Shown here: positions 26,084 to 34,785 of the stretch, in pieces
Layout of the letters: each line of letters starts with the position of its first letter
How positions within the stretch are numbered: position 1 is the first letter of the stretch
Assembly: GCF_001650875.1 (NCBI RefSeq)
Contig: NZ_LXYI01000016.1
Coordinates: 23,949-87,948, forward strand
From: Sulfitobacter sp. EhC04
GTDB taxonomy: Bacteria; Pseudomonadota; Alphaproteobacteria; Rhodobacterales; Rhodobacteraceae
DNA: 64,000 nt
Direction of reading: 5' to 3'
Made by a program: the position numbers and the translations under genes
Notes under the pieces: generated by a model
What the model was told of the DNA's origin: nothing
Database searches by the model: none
The model's input: the letters and a program-made list of their open reading frames with translations, nothing else

Positions 26084-27097
26084 GTGACACGGGTTCTTGT
26101 CACCGGCACCGCCGGTTTCATCGGCTTTCACCTGGCCCGCCGCCTGCTGGCCGAAGGCTTCGAAGTGCAAGGCTATGACGGGCTGACCGACTACTATGAC
26201 GTCACGCTGAAGCAAAAGCGCCACGAGATGCTGCTGGAGAACCCCGCGTTCTCGGCCACCGTGGGCAAGCTGGAAGACGAGGACCTGCTGTGGTCCGTGG
26301 CAGAGGCGTTCCAACCCGAGATCATCGTGCATCTCGCCGGACAGGCAGGCGTGCGCTATTCGCTGGAAAACCCGCGCGCCTATCTCGACAGCAACGTGAT
26401 CGGCACGTTCAACGTCATGGAAGCCGCGCGGAAACTGAAGGTCAAACATCTGCTGATGGCCTCGACCTCTTCGGTTTACGGCGCGAACGAAGAAATGCCT
26501 TTCGCTGAAAAGGACCGCACCGAAACCCAGCTGACCATCTACGCCGCCACCAAGAAGGCGAATGAGAACATGGGCCATGCCTATGCCCATCTGCATGATC
26601 TGCCGACGACGATGTTCCGGTTTTTCACGGTTTACGGCACCTGGGGGCGGCCGGACCTTGCCCTGTTCAAGTTCGTGGATGCCATTCTGGATGGGCGGCC
26701 CATCGACATCTATAACCATGGCGACATGTTCCGTGACTTCACCTTTGTCGACGATCTGGTGCGCGGCATCATGCTGCTGATGCAGGCGGTGCCGCAGCGC
26801 CCGGCCAGCAAGGCGGAGATCCCGGAATGGGACAGCCTGTCGCCGGTGGCCCCCTTCCGGGTGGTGAACATCGGCAATTCGCAGAAGGTGCGGCTGCTGG
26901 ATTTCATCGACGCGATCGAGGCCGAACTGGGCATCACGGCAAAGCGCAACTATATGCCGATGCAGACGGGCGACGTGCCCGCGACCTGGGCCAATGCGGA
27001 CCTGCTGCGCAACCTGACCGGATACCAGCCCCGCACGGATGTCCGCGATGGCATCGCACAGTTCGTGGCCTGGTTCCGCGACTACTACAACAGGTAA
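26084..27097 (+). CDS. NAD-dependent epimerase, UDP-glucuronate 4-epimerase type
   Basis: A 337-aa extended SDR. The nucleotide motif is [16 protein letters not shown] (about 5-20), and catalytic Ser/Tyr/Lys are in [10 protein letters not shown] and [10 protein letters not shown]. The sequences [17 protein letters not shown] and [16 protein letters not shown] are typical of the UDP-GlcA 4-epimerase subgroup. The start is GTG at 26084 with GGAAC upstream. Paired with the UDP-sugar dehydrogenase after it, it likely makes uronic-acid nucleotides for surface polysaccharide. Confidence 0.86.
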   Translation: MTRVLVTGTAGFIGFHLARRLLAEGFEVQGYDGLTDYYDVTLKQKRHEMLLENPAFSATVGKLEDEDLLWSVAEAFQPEIIVHLAGQAGVRYSLENPRAYLDSNVIGTFNVMEAARKLKVKHLLMASTSSVYGANEEMPFAEKDRTETQLTIYAATKKANENMGHAYAHLHDLPTTMFRFFTVYGTWGRPDLALFKFVDAILDGRPIDIYNHGDMFRDFTFVDDLVRGIMLLMQAVPQRPASKAEIPEWDSLSPVAPFRVVNIGNSQKVRLLDFIDAIEAELGITAKRNYMPMQTGDVPATWANADLLRNLTGYQPRTDVRDGIAQFVAWFRDYYNR

Positions 27098-27107
27098 GGT
27101 GGCTGCG

Positions 27108-28382
27108 ATGGAAGCCGGGGCAGAAAAGATCGCGATCATCGGGCTGGGCTATGTCGGCTTGCCGCTGGCGGTCGCCTTTGGCCGGCAGCGGCCGGTGGTC
27201 GGTTTTGACATCAGCGCGGGCCGCATCGACGACCTGCGGGCGGGCCATGACCGCACCCGCGAGACCACGGCGCAGGAACTGCAACAAGCGCGGCACCTCA
27301 GTTTCGCCACCGACCCGGCAGAGATCGCCGATTGCCGCATCTACATCGTCACCGTGCCAACGCCCATCGACGCGCACAAGCGGCCCGACCTTGGCCCCCT
27401 GCGCGGTGCCGCAGAAACGGTCAGCCGGGTGCTGAAACCCGGCGACCTCGTGATCTTTGAAAGCACGGTATATCCCGGTGCGACCGAAGAAGACTGCGTG
27501 CCGATCCTCGAACGCGGCTCCGGCCTTCGGTTCAATACGGATTTCTTTTGCGGCTACAGCCCCGAACGGATCAACCCCGGTGACAAGCTGCACCGCCTGC
27601 CGGACATCCGCAAGGTCACCGCCGGATCAACGCCCGCGGCGGCGGACCGTGTCGACGCGCTCTATGCCCAGATCATCACCGCAGGCACCTACAAGGCCGA
27701 AAGCATCCGCGTGGCGGAGGCGGCCAAGGTGATCGAGAACACCCAGCGGGACCTGAACATCGCGCTGATGAACGAGCTGGCGATCATCTTTGGCCGGATG
27801 GGCATCGACACCGATGCGGTGTTGCGCGCCGCCGGGACCAAGTGGAATTTCCTGCCGTTCAAGCCCGGCCTGGTGGGCGGCCATTGCATCGGGGTCGACC
27901 CCTATTACCTGACCCACAAGGCCGAACAACTGGGCTATGATCCGCAGATCATCCTGGCAGGGCGGCGACTGAACGACGGGATGGGCGCCTATATGGCGGG
28001 CCAGTTGGTCAAGGCGATGATCAAGCGTGACATCGCCATCGGCGGCGCGCGGGTGCTGGTGCTGGGCCTGACTTTCAAGGAAAACTGCCCCGACCTGCGC
28101 AATACCCGCGTGATCGACCTGATCCGCGAATTGCGCGACTATGGCGCGGAGGTCGATGTGCATGACCCCTGGGTCGATCCCGCAGAAGCCAGGCGCGAGT
28201 TCGGCATCGACATGGTGCAAACCCCTGCCGAAGGGACCTATGACGCGGTTGTGCTGGCGGTCGCCCATGCGGAGTTCAGCGAGGCCGGTGCCGCCGCCCT
28301 GCGCGCCCATGGCAAACCCGCACAGGTTTTCTACGACATCAAAAGCGTTTTCCGCCCCGAGGACAGCGACCTGCGGGTCTGA
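27108..28382 (+). CDS. UDP-sugar 6-dehydrogenase (TviB/WbpA type)
   Basis: A 424-aa nucleotide-sugar dehydrogenase. The N-terminal NAD motif is [17 protein letters not shown], and the linker helix holds [21 protein letters not shown]. The catalytic Cys is in [14 protein letters not shown] and the C-terminal domain has [15 protein letters not shown]. These are the features of UDP-N-acetylhexosamine C6 dehydrogenases such as TviB. ATG at 27108 follows AAGGTGG. It lies 10 bases after the epimerase, forming a two-gene polysaccharide-precursor operon without glycosyltransferases nearby. Confidence 0.87.
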   Translation: MEAGAEKIAIIGLGYVGLPLAVAFGRQRPVVGFDISAGRIDDLRAGHDRTRETTAQELQQARHLSFATDPAEIADCRIYIVTVPTPIDAHKRPDLGPLRGAAETVSRVLKPGDLVIFESTVYPGATEEDCVPILERGSGLRFNTDFFCGYSPERINPGDKLHRLPDIRKVTAGSTPAAADRVDALYAQIITAGTYKAESIRVAEAAKVIENTQRDLNIALMNELAIIFGRMGIDTDAVLRAAGTKWNFLPFKPGLVGGHCIGVDPYYLTHKAEQLGYDPQIILAGRRLNDGMGAYMAGQLVKAMIKRDIAIGGARVLVLGLTFKENCPDLRNTRVIDLIRELRDYGAEVDVHDPWVDPAEARREFGIDMVQTPAEGTYDAVVLAVAHAEFSEAGAAALRAHGKPAQVFYDIKSVFRPEDSDLRV

Positions 28383-28634
28383 GCCACCCGCGCCCGGCGG
28401 GACGCCCCGATATTTCAGGTTTGGCAATTGACAGATTTCAATTTTCTTAATCGGAAAACTGGACTCATAAGATTATCCGCAAAAACGCCACGGCTGCATT
28501 GACGCGACGCCCCCTTCAGTTGCACAGATAAACAGAGACTTCCGGCAGGCATCGCCGGGGCGCACTCTGGCAGGTCGCCGGATCACAGCCGCTCCGGATA
28601 TGCTGTTTTCTGAAAACTGCGAGCAGGAATCCCC

Positions 28635-29942
28635 ATGGCCCGTGAATACCTGAAGAAAGCCACATTGACCGCAAAATCGGATGCCAGCGAGGTGCATGAG
28701 ACGGTCAAGACGATCCTTGCCGATATCGAGACGGGTGGTGATGCCAAGGCGATGGAATACGCGGCCAGGTACGATCGCTATGAGGGCAATGTCTTGATGA
28801 CCGCCGAAGAGATCGAGGCGGCCTGCGCGCTGGTGCCGGAGAAGCTGAAGGCCGACATAAGGTTTGCCCATGACAACGTGAAACGCTTTGCCGAAAAGCA
28901 GAAAAGCACGGTGTCGGACATGGAGATCGAGATCGTGCCCGGCCTGATGGCGGGCCAAAAGGCCATTCCGGTGGATACCGCCGGCTGTTACGTGCCGGGC
29001 GGGCGTTACAGCCATATTGCCAGTGCGATCATGACCGTGACCACCGCCAGGGTCGCGGGTTGCCGCCATATCACCGCCTGTTCGCCGCCGCGTCCCGGTG
29101 TCGGCGTGGCCCCCGCCATCGTCTATGCCGCCCGCATCAGCGGCGCGGACAGGATTCTGGCAATGGGCGGGGTGCAGGGCGTGGCCGCGATGACCTTTGG
29201 TCTGTTCGGCCTGCCGCGCGCCAATATCCTTGTCGGTCCCGGCAACCAGTTCGTGGCAGAGGCCAAGCGCATCCTGTATGGTCGCGTCGGCATCGACATG
29301 ATTGCGGGGCCCACCGACAGCCTGATCCTGGCCGATGCGCAGGCCGATCCAATGGTTGTGGCGACCGATCTGGTCAGCCAGGCAGAGCATGGCCATAACT
29401 CGCCGGTCTGGCTGGTCACGGACGACCGCGCGCTGGCGGAAAAGGTAATAGACCTGGTGCCGGGGCTGATCGACAATCTGCCTGATGTGAACCGCGAAAA
29501 CGCCTTTGCGGCATGGCGCGACTATGCAGAGGTGATCCTGTGCGCGGACCGTGCGGAAATGGCCGCCTGTTCCGATGATTACGCACCTGAACACCTGACC
29601 GTGCAGGCCGGTGATCTGGATTGGTGGCTGGATCGGCTGACCTGCTATGGCTCGCTGTTTCTGGGCGAAGAAACCACCGTGTCCTATGGCGACAAGGCAA
29701 CGGGGACAAACCACGTCCTGCCTACCTCCGGGGCGGCCAGCTATACCGGCGGCCTGTCGGTCCACAAGTACATGAAGATCGTGACATGGCAGCGCGCCAC
29801 CCGTGAAGGCTCCAGACCCGTGGCCATTGCCACCGCACGCATTTCGCGGATGGAGGGGATGGAGGGGCACGCCCGCGCGGCGGATGTGCGACTGGCGAAG
29901 TATTTTCCCGCAGAGACCTTTGATCTGGCTGCCGATGGCTGA
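28635..29942 (+). CDS. hpsN: Sulfopropanediol 3-dehydrogenase (HpsN), histidinol dehydrogenase-like
   Basis: A 435-aa member of the HisD superfamily. HisD-type segments are AGCYVPGGRYSHIASAIMT, VGPGNQFVAEAKR, DMIAGPTDSLI, the catalytic DYAPEHLTV (Glu-His) and SGAASYTGGLSVHKYM. It is assigned to HpsN rather than HisD by its position immediately before sulfopyruvate decarboxylase genes and the lack of other his genes. HpsN oxidises 2,3-dihydroxypropane-1-sulfonate to sulfolactate with NAD. The 250-base region upstream carries a TTGACA at 28428-28433 but no good -10. Confidence 0.82.
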   Translation: MAREYLKKATLTAKSDASEVHETVKTILADIETGGDAKAMEYAARYDRYEGNVLMTAEEIEAACALVPEKLKADIRFAHDNVKRFAEKQKSTVSDMEIEIVPGLMAGQKAIPVDTAGCYVPGGRYSHIASAIMTVTTARVAGCRHITACSPPRPGVGVAPAIVYAARISGADRILAMGGVQGVAAMTFGLFGLPRANILVGPGNQFVAEAKRILYGRVGIDMIAGPTDSLILADAQADPMVVATDLVSQAEHGHNSPVWLVTDDRALAEKVIDLVPGLIDNLPDVNRENAFAAWRDYAEVILCADRAEMAACSDDYAPEHLTVQAGDLDWWLDRLTCYGSLFLGEETTVSYGDKATGTNHVLPTSGAASYTGGLSVHKYMKIVTWQRATREGSRPVAIATARISRMEGMEGHARAADVRLAKYFPAETFDLAADG

Positions 29943-30032
29943 CCCCCGCACCCGCCGCATGTTACATTGCGTGCCAAACCTCTCATCCCAAATCGCGCGC
30001 CGCGGCGCGCCCCTCGAAAGGCAAGACAACCG

Positions 30033-30539
30033 ATGAACATCGACAAGAAGATTGCAGATGATCTTGTCGCCAACGACATTTCCTTTGTCACCACCGTGCC
30101 CTGCAAGCAACTGGCCGGCGTGATCGAGGAGATCGAGGCCCGCGACGACATTTTCCACATCCCCGCCAACAAGGAAGACGAGGGCATGGGGCTGTGCGCC
30201 GGGGCCTTCATGGGGGGCAAGCGGCCTGCCATCATCATGCAGAACACCGCCATCGGGGTGACGATCAACACGCTGGCGACGCTGATCCAATACTACCGGA
30301 TGCCCCTGCCGATGATCATCTCCTACCGGGGCGAACTGCGCGAACCCGTGGCCTGCCAGGTGGAAATGGCGGTACATACCAAGGCGCTGCTGGCGCAGCT
30401 CAACATCCCCACCTACCACTTCCATTGGCAAAAGGATGTCGCGGAGTTGGATAACATCCTGAAATACACTTTCATGTGCAACAAACCCGTGGCGATCCTG
30501 ACCGACGCCAACTTCTGGGGAGGCTATGGCGACCAATGA
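30033..30539 (+). CDS. comD: Sulfopyruvate decarboxylase, alpha subunit (PYR half)
   Basis: A 168-aa protein equal to the N-terminal half of a TPP decarboxylase. It contains FVTTVPCKQLAGVIEEIE and the TPP-activating Glu region HIPANKEDEGMGLCAGAFMGG, then QNTAIGVTINTLATL. The ATG at 30033 is preferred over the longer frame. The stop overlaps the ComE start (ATGA). With ComE it converts sulfopyruvate to sulfoacetaldehyde. Confidence 0.87.
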   Translation: MNIDKKIADDLVANDISFVTTVPCKQLAGVIEEIEARDDIFHIPANKEDEGMGLCAGAFMGGKRPAIIMQNTAIGVTINTLATLIQYYRMPLPMIISYRGELREPVACQVEMAVHTKALLAQLNIPTYHFHWQKDVAELDNILKYTFMCNKPVAILTDANFWGGYGDQ

Positions 30540-31090
30540 TCCGTTCCGAAATCCTGAAAGACATCGCGCCGATCCTGCGGGATCAGCTTGTGGTCTGCAA
30601 CATCGGCATCCCCAGCCAGGAACTGCACGCCATCGACGATCAGCCCACCAATTTCTACATGCTGGGCACGATGGGGCTGGCATCCTCCATCGGTCTGGGG
30701 CTGGCGCTGTCGCAGCCCAAGCCGGTGATCGCCATCGACGGGGACGGATCGGTGCTGACCAATCTCGGCACCCTGCCCACCATCGCCAACAACGTCGCCG
30801 ACAACTTCATCCTGCTGATCATCGACAACGGGTCGTATGGTTCCACCGGGGATCAGCCGACCTATGCGGGCAAGAAGACCAGGCTTGAGAAAGTGGCCGA
30901 AGCCTGCGGCTGCGAGAACGTCGTGACCTGCCAGGGCGAGGATACAGGCAAAGTGCTGCAAGCGGCGCTGGCGTCACGGAAGATGACCGTGATTGTCGTG
31001 AAATGCGACAGCGGCAATGCCAGACATCCGGTGATCACGATGGACCCGGTGGTGATCCGTGACCGTTTCATGAAGGCCGTGCAGGCATAG
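30536..31090 (+). CDS. comE: Sulfopyruvate decarboxylase, beta subunit (TPP-binding half)
   Basis: A 184-aa protein equal to the C-terminal half of a TPP decarboxylase. LGTMGLASSIGLGLALSQ precedes the TPP/Mg motif AIDGDGSVLTNLGTL to LLIIDNGSYG. It is coupled to ComD by a 4-base overlap. The sulfoacetaldehyde produced needs Xsc, which is not in the window. It ends 21 bases from the convergent MarR gene. Confidence 0.88.
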   Translation: MIRSEILKDIAPILRDQLVVCNIGIPSQELHAIDDQPTNFYMLGTMGLASSIGLGLALSQPKPVIAIDGDGSVLTNLGTLPTIANNVADNFILLIIDNGSYGSTGDQPTYAGKKTRLEKVAEACGCENVVTCQGEDTGKVLQAALASRKMTVIVVKCDSGNARHPVITMDPVVIRDRFMKAVQA

Positions 31091-31111
31091 GTCGCGGCCC
31101 GGAGGGACGTG

Positions 31112-31534
31112 TCAGGCGCATACCACCTTGGCCGCAAGCGCCACGAACGTGGCGCGCTCCTCGGGGGTAAGCGGGGCAAGGATGTCGTCTTGCAAGCCGC
31201 GCACGATGGGGCGCATTTCAGCCAGCCGTGAGCGGCCCGCCTCGGTCAGTTGCACCAACCTCGCGCGCCTGTCGTGCGGGCTGGGATGGCGGGTCACCAG
31301 CCGTTTGACTTCCAGCCGGTCGATGACACCCCCGATGGTTGCCTTGTCGTAACCGATCTGCGCCGCGATGCTGGCCTGATCGGTTTCGGGGTGCGCCGCG
31401 ATTGCATCGAGCGCAGCGAACTGCACCGGCGTCAGGTCGTGGCCCGCGTCTTGCATTTGCCGTGCGAAGGTTTGCGTGGAAATCTGGTGCAGCCGCCTGA
31501 TCAAATGGCCCGCCATGTTCTTTACGTCTGTCAT
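31112..31534 (-). CDS. MarR family transcriptional regulator (MobR-like)
   Basis: A 140-aa winged-helix regulator. The recognition region is DQASIAAQIGYDKATIGGVIDRLEVKRLVTRHP, with the wing HDRRARLVQLT. Length and N/C-terminal dimer helices are typical of MarR. It is divergent from a 3-hydroxybenzoate-hydroxylase-like gene, the arrangement known for MobR/MobA in Comamonas, where 3-hydroxybenzoate relieves repression. Two similar palindromes in the shared intergenic region are likely operators. Confidence 0.88.
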   Translation of the reverse strand: MTDVKNMAGHLIRRLHQISTQTFARQMQDAGHDLTPVQFAALDAIAAHPETDQASIAAQIGYDKATIGGVIDRLEVKRLVTRHPSPHDRRARLVQLTEAGRSRLAEMRPIVRGLQDDILAPLTPEERATFVALAAKVVCA

Positions 31535-31560
31535 GAAGCCTTTCCTTTGCGCCTTCAGTA

Positions 31561-31570
31561 GTATGCATAC
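31561..31570. promoter_or_regulatory. Candidate MarR operator 1
   Basis: The perfect palindrome GTATGCATAC lies 27 bases upstream of the marR start. A second GTATnnATAC element lies 36 bases away. Both sit between the divergent genes. Confidence 0.5.
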
Positions 31571-31596
31571 AAACTAATATTGACAACACATGGTAA

Positions 31597-31606
31597 GTAT
31601 AGATAC
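31597..31606. promoter_or_regulatory. Candidate MarR operator 2
   Basis: GTATAGATAC repeats the half-sites of the palindrome at 31561-31570 and is 25 bases before the hydroxylase start. A TTGACA at 31580-31585 lies between the two sites, consistent with repression of the divergent promoters. Confidence 0.45.
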
Positions 31607-31631
31607 CACCTTTGCAATAAGGAGGACTTCG

Positions 31632-33497
31632 ATGCAATTCCATCTCAACGGTTTTCGCCCCGGTGATCCGGCCATCTCTGACCGCACAGGCAGGCCAGCG
31701 CAAACCGATACCGTGGACGTGCTGATCGTGGGCTGCGGCCCTGCGGGGCTGACGCTGGCCGCACAACTGGCCGCCTTCCCCGAGATCACCACCCGCATCC
31801 TTGAGCGCAAACCCGGCCCGCTGGAGGTTGGACAGGCCGATGGCATCGCCTGCCGTTCAATGGAAATGTTCGAGGCTTTCGGATTTGCAGAGAAGGTCGC
31901 GAAGGAGGCCTATTGGGTCAACGAGGTCGCCTTTTGGCGGCCCGGTGCCGAGGGACGCAAAATCACCCGCGCCGACCGTATTCTGGACACGGAAGAGGGG
32001 CTGTCCGAGTTTCCCCATACCATCCTTAATCAGGCACGGGTGCATAACTTTTACCTTGAGAAAATGCGCAACAGCCCCACCCGGCTGACGCCGGATTACA
32101 ACCGTGCGCTGGTGTCACTGGCCCGGACGGATGACCCCGATTACCCGGTTCGGGCCGTGTTCGATTGCCTTGATGCCCCCGGCACGCAGGAAACCCTGCG
32201 CGCCCGCTACGTCGTGGGCTGCGACGGGGCGCGCAGCGCGGTGCGGTCCGAGATGGGCCTGGACCTGAAAGGCGAGGCCACCCGCCAGTTGTGGGGGGTG
32301 ATGGACATACTGGCGGTCACGGATTTCCCCGACATCCGATTGAAATGCGCCATTCAATCTGCGGATCAGGGCAGCATCCTGATCATCCCGCGCGAGGGTG
32401 GCCATATGGTGCGGCTGTACATCGAGATGGACGCGCTGCATGGCAATGAGCGCGCCGCCGACAAGAACCTGACGGCCGAGGCCCTGATCGCCAAGGCGCA
32501 GGCCATCATGGCCCCCTATGCGCTTGACGTGAAAGAAGTCGCCTGGTGGTCGGCATATGAGATCGGACAACGCCTATGCGACCGTTTCGATGACGCGTCT
32601 CAGGGCGGGCATGGGGGCAAATCCGCGCGCATCTTCATCGCGGGGGATGCCTGCCACACCCATAGCCCCAAGGCGGGACAGGGCATGAATGTTTCCATGG
32701 CCGACGCCTTCAACCTGGGATGGAAACTGGCCGCCGTGTTGCGCGGGCAGGCTACCCCCGCCCTGCTGGACACCTATTCGGAGGAACGCCGCGCCAAGGC
32801 GAAGGAGTTGATCGACTTTGACCGCGACATGGCCCGGTTGTTCAGCGCCAAACCGGCCTCCACTGAGGAGGCCGCTCAGTTTCAGCGCTATTTCCGTCAG
32901 CATGGCCGGTATACCGCAGGTGTCGAGACGCGTTATGATCCGTCGGTCCTGACTGCGGACGGGACCCGTCAGGCGCTGGCAACTGGTCTGCCGATCGGGA
33001 TGCGGTTCCATTCCGCCCCGGTGATCCGGGTGGCCGATGCAAAGCCCATGCAGCTTGGCCATACGATCAAGGCCGATGGGCGCTGGCGGCTCATCGCCTT
33101 TGCGGGCCGGGACGACACCGGTGCACCCGGCGGGCCGATGGCACAGCTAGGCGAGGGGCTGGCGCAGCGGGTGCCAGACGGTGACCCGGATGCGGTTCTG
33201 GATGTCAGGGCCGTTTTCCAGCAGCCCCACCGCAACCTGCACATCGACCGGATGCCCGCCCTGCTGCTGCCCCGCAAGGGGCGGTATGGGCTGATCGACT
33301 ATGAAAAGATCTTTGCCGCCGATCCGGCTGAAGGTCGGGATATTTTCGATCTGCGCAGCATCGACCGAAACGGGGGGGCGATGGTGCTGGTGCGGCCCGA
33401 CCAATATGTCGCCGCGATCCTCCCGCTGGGCGATCTGGCGGGCTTTGATGCTTTCCTTGCAAAGTCGCCCCTGCGGTGGGGCGGGCAGACGGGCTGA
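31632..33497 (+). CDS. FAD-dependent aromatic monooxygenase, 3-hydroxybenzoate 4-monooxygenase-like
   Basis: A 621-aa class A flavin hydroxylase. The FAD motif is DVLIVGCGPAGLTLAAQLAA (about 27-46), the second FAD region YVVGCDGARSAVR and the third RIFIAGDACHTHSPKAGQG followed by NVSMADAFNLGWKLA. The C-terminal 170 residues form the thioredoxin-like domain of phenol hydroxylase/MobA proteins. ATG at 31632 follows AAGGAGG. It likely converts 3-hydroxybenzoate to protocatechuate; phenol-type substrates cannot be excluded. Confidence 0.83.
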   Translation: MQFHLNGFRPGDPAISDRTGRPAQTDTVDVLIVGCGPAGLTLAAQLAAFPEITTRILERKPGPLEVGQADGIACRSMEMFEAFGFAEKVAKEAYWVNEVAFWRPGAEGRKITRADRILDTEEGLSEFPHTILNQARVHNFYLEKMRNSPTRLTPDYNRALVSLARTDDPDYPVRAVFDCLDAPGTQETLRARYVVGCDGARSAVRSEMGLDLKGEATRQLWGVMDILAVTDFPDIRLKCAIQSADQGSILIIPREGGHMVRLYIEMDALHGNERAADKNLTAEALIAKAQAIMAPYALDVKEVAWWSAYEIGQRLCDRFDDASQGGHGGKSARIFIAGDACHTHSPKAGQGMNVSMADAFNLGWKLAAVLRGQATPALLDTYSEERRAKAKELIDFDRDMARLFSAKPASTEEAAQFQRYFRQHGRYTAGVETRYDPSVLTADGTRQALATGLPIGMRFHSAPVIRVADAKPMQLGHTIKADGRWRLIAFAGRDDTGAPGGPMAQLGEGLAQRVPDGDPDAVLDVRAVFQQPHRNLHIDRMPALLLPRKGRYGLIDYEKIFAADPAEGRDIFDLRSIDRNGGAMVLVRPDQYVAAILPLGDLAGFDAFLAKSPLRWGGQTG

Positions 33498-33499
33498 CC

Positions 33500-34426
33500 C
33501 TATAATTCGCGCGCCCAAGGCGGGTTCGCACCCGCGCGTGAGACGGTCACCGCAGCCACGCGCGCGCCAAATGTCAGCGCGTCGGTCACGGCCTGCGCCG
33601 ACAGCCCGCGCACCGCGTCTTTCGTCAGTAGCCCCTGTTCGGACAGGCTGGCCAGGACGCCCGCGTTGAAGGTATCGCCAGCGCCAACGGTATCCACCAC
33701 CTTGGCGCGCAGCGCGGGCACGGTCACGTCGGTGCCATCGGCCAGATAGGCTGTCGCGCCCTCCCCGCCGCGCGTCACGATGACCAGCGCGGGACCGTGA
33801 TCCAGCAGCGCCCTGACCTTGTCCGGCACCGGCATTGGACCGGGATGGAGCCAGGTCAGATCCTCGTCAGAGACCTTGACGATATCGGCCTGCCTCAACA
33901 TGGCCCCCAGCCGGGTGCGAAAGCGGTCTGCGTCACGGACAAAGCCGGGGCGGATGTTCGGGTCGATCATCACCGCACGCCCTGCCCCCGCCTGCGCCAA
34001 CAGGTCCGCATAGGTGTCCGCGCAGGGCTCGCAGGCCAGGCTGATCCCACCAAGGTAGAGCGCCGTCACATCATCACCCACGCGGGGCAGCTCCTCCGGT
34101 GACAGCATCCGCCCGGCCGAGTTTTCGTCATAGAACATATAGCTGGCCTGCCCGCCGTTCAGCTCGACAAAGGCCAGAGTCGTCGGACGGTCCGCAAGGA
34201 CCACATGGGATGTGTCCACCCCGTTTGCCGTCAGCGCCGCCGACAGCAGGTTGCCAAAGGAATCTGTCGAGATGCCCGTCAGCATCCCCGCGGGCACGCC
34301 CAGCCGCCCCAGCGCGATGGCGGTGTTGAAAATCGCGCCGCCCACATGCGGCGCGAAGCCAGCGGCACCTGATGGGCTTGAGATCGGCAGCATGTCGATC
34401 AGGGCCTCGCCCGCACATAGGATCAT
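33500..34426 (-). CDS. frk: PfkB family sugar kinase, probable fructokinase
   Basis: A 308-aa ribokinase-fold kinase. It starts MILCAGEALIDML, has GGAIFNTAIALGRLG, and ends with the catalytic anion hole VDTVGAGDTFNAGVLASL. The ATG at 34426 follows AGGGGGGAA. It is convergent with the monooxygenase (2 bases apart). The upstream space carries a site matching one in front of the fructose transporter operon, which supports fructose as substrate. Confidence 0.84.
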   Translation of the reverse strand: MILCAGEALIDMLPISSPSGAAGFAPHVGGAIFNTAIALGRLGVPAGMLTGISTDSFGNLLSAALTANGVDTSHVVLADRPTTLAFVELNGGQASYMFYDENSAGRMLSPEELPRVGDDVTALYLGGISLACEPCADTYADLLAQAGAGRAVMIDPNIRPGFVRDADRFRTRLGAMLRQADIVKVSDEDLTWLHPGPMPVPDKVRALLDHGPALVIVTRGGEGATAYLADGTDVTVPALRAKVVDTVGAGDTFNAGVLASLSEQGLLTKDAVRGLSAQAVTDALTFGARVAAVTVSRAGANPPWAREL

Positions 34427-34785
34427 CAATATTCCCCCCTCGGGAAGCTGCCGCGTACAGGCGCGGCTTTTGTCCCCATATTGGATGAAAGCCACGCCGC
34501 CGGATGTCAAGAATAATAAATCACTCTAGTTTATTAATTATGCAGATTACGCCCCGGCTGGCCGTTTATCGTTGAAGGCCATGACGCCCGGCGCTATCCG
34601 GATCAGGCTCCACGCTACGTGCGGCGGCATGGCTGCAACCTTATGTGCTGCCAGGCGTCACACCACCGGCGTGGTTACGCTGGCCTGTTCAACCGCCCCT
34701 TGCACGGGCCGCCAACTTGCTGTCCGATGTGGCCAAGCCAATTCCAGCTCCAAGATCAGATACATAAAGACAAAAAGGTTATTCC
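34427..34785. other. Gene-free space between fructokinase and phosphoglucomutase
   Basis: About 360 bases between divergent genes. It holds the FrcR-type site at 34515-34540 and presumably promoters for both genes. A short open frame at 34572-34820 overlaps the next gene and lacks any family signal, so it is not called. Confidence 0.6.
34515..34540. promoter_or_regulatory. Candidate ROK/FrcR operator, copy A
   Basis: A 7-bp inverted repeat TAATAAA (34514-34520) and TTTATTA (34530-34536) with a 9-base spacer. The block 34515-34540 agrees with 46871-46896 at 19 of 26 positions, including AAATCA on the left and TTTATTAATT on the right. It lies 89 bases upstream of fructokinase. Confidence 0.6.

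Noticed and set aside
28428..28450. TTGACA as an hpsN promoter
   Set aside because: No acceptable -10 hexamer at 16-18 bases; kept only as a remark in the hpsN entry.
28635..29942. Assignment as histidine-biosynthetic histidinol dehydrogenase (hisD)
   Set aside because: The fold is shared, but there is no other his gene and comDE follow directly, so the sulfopropanediol dehydrogenase reading is better.
28473..30683. 736-codon minus-strand frame opposite hpsN and comD
   Set aside because: Antisense shadow of well-supported genes; composition dominated by His, Arg and Gly.
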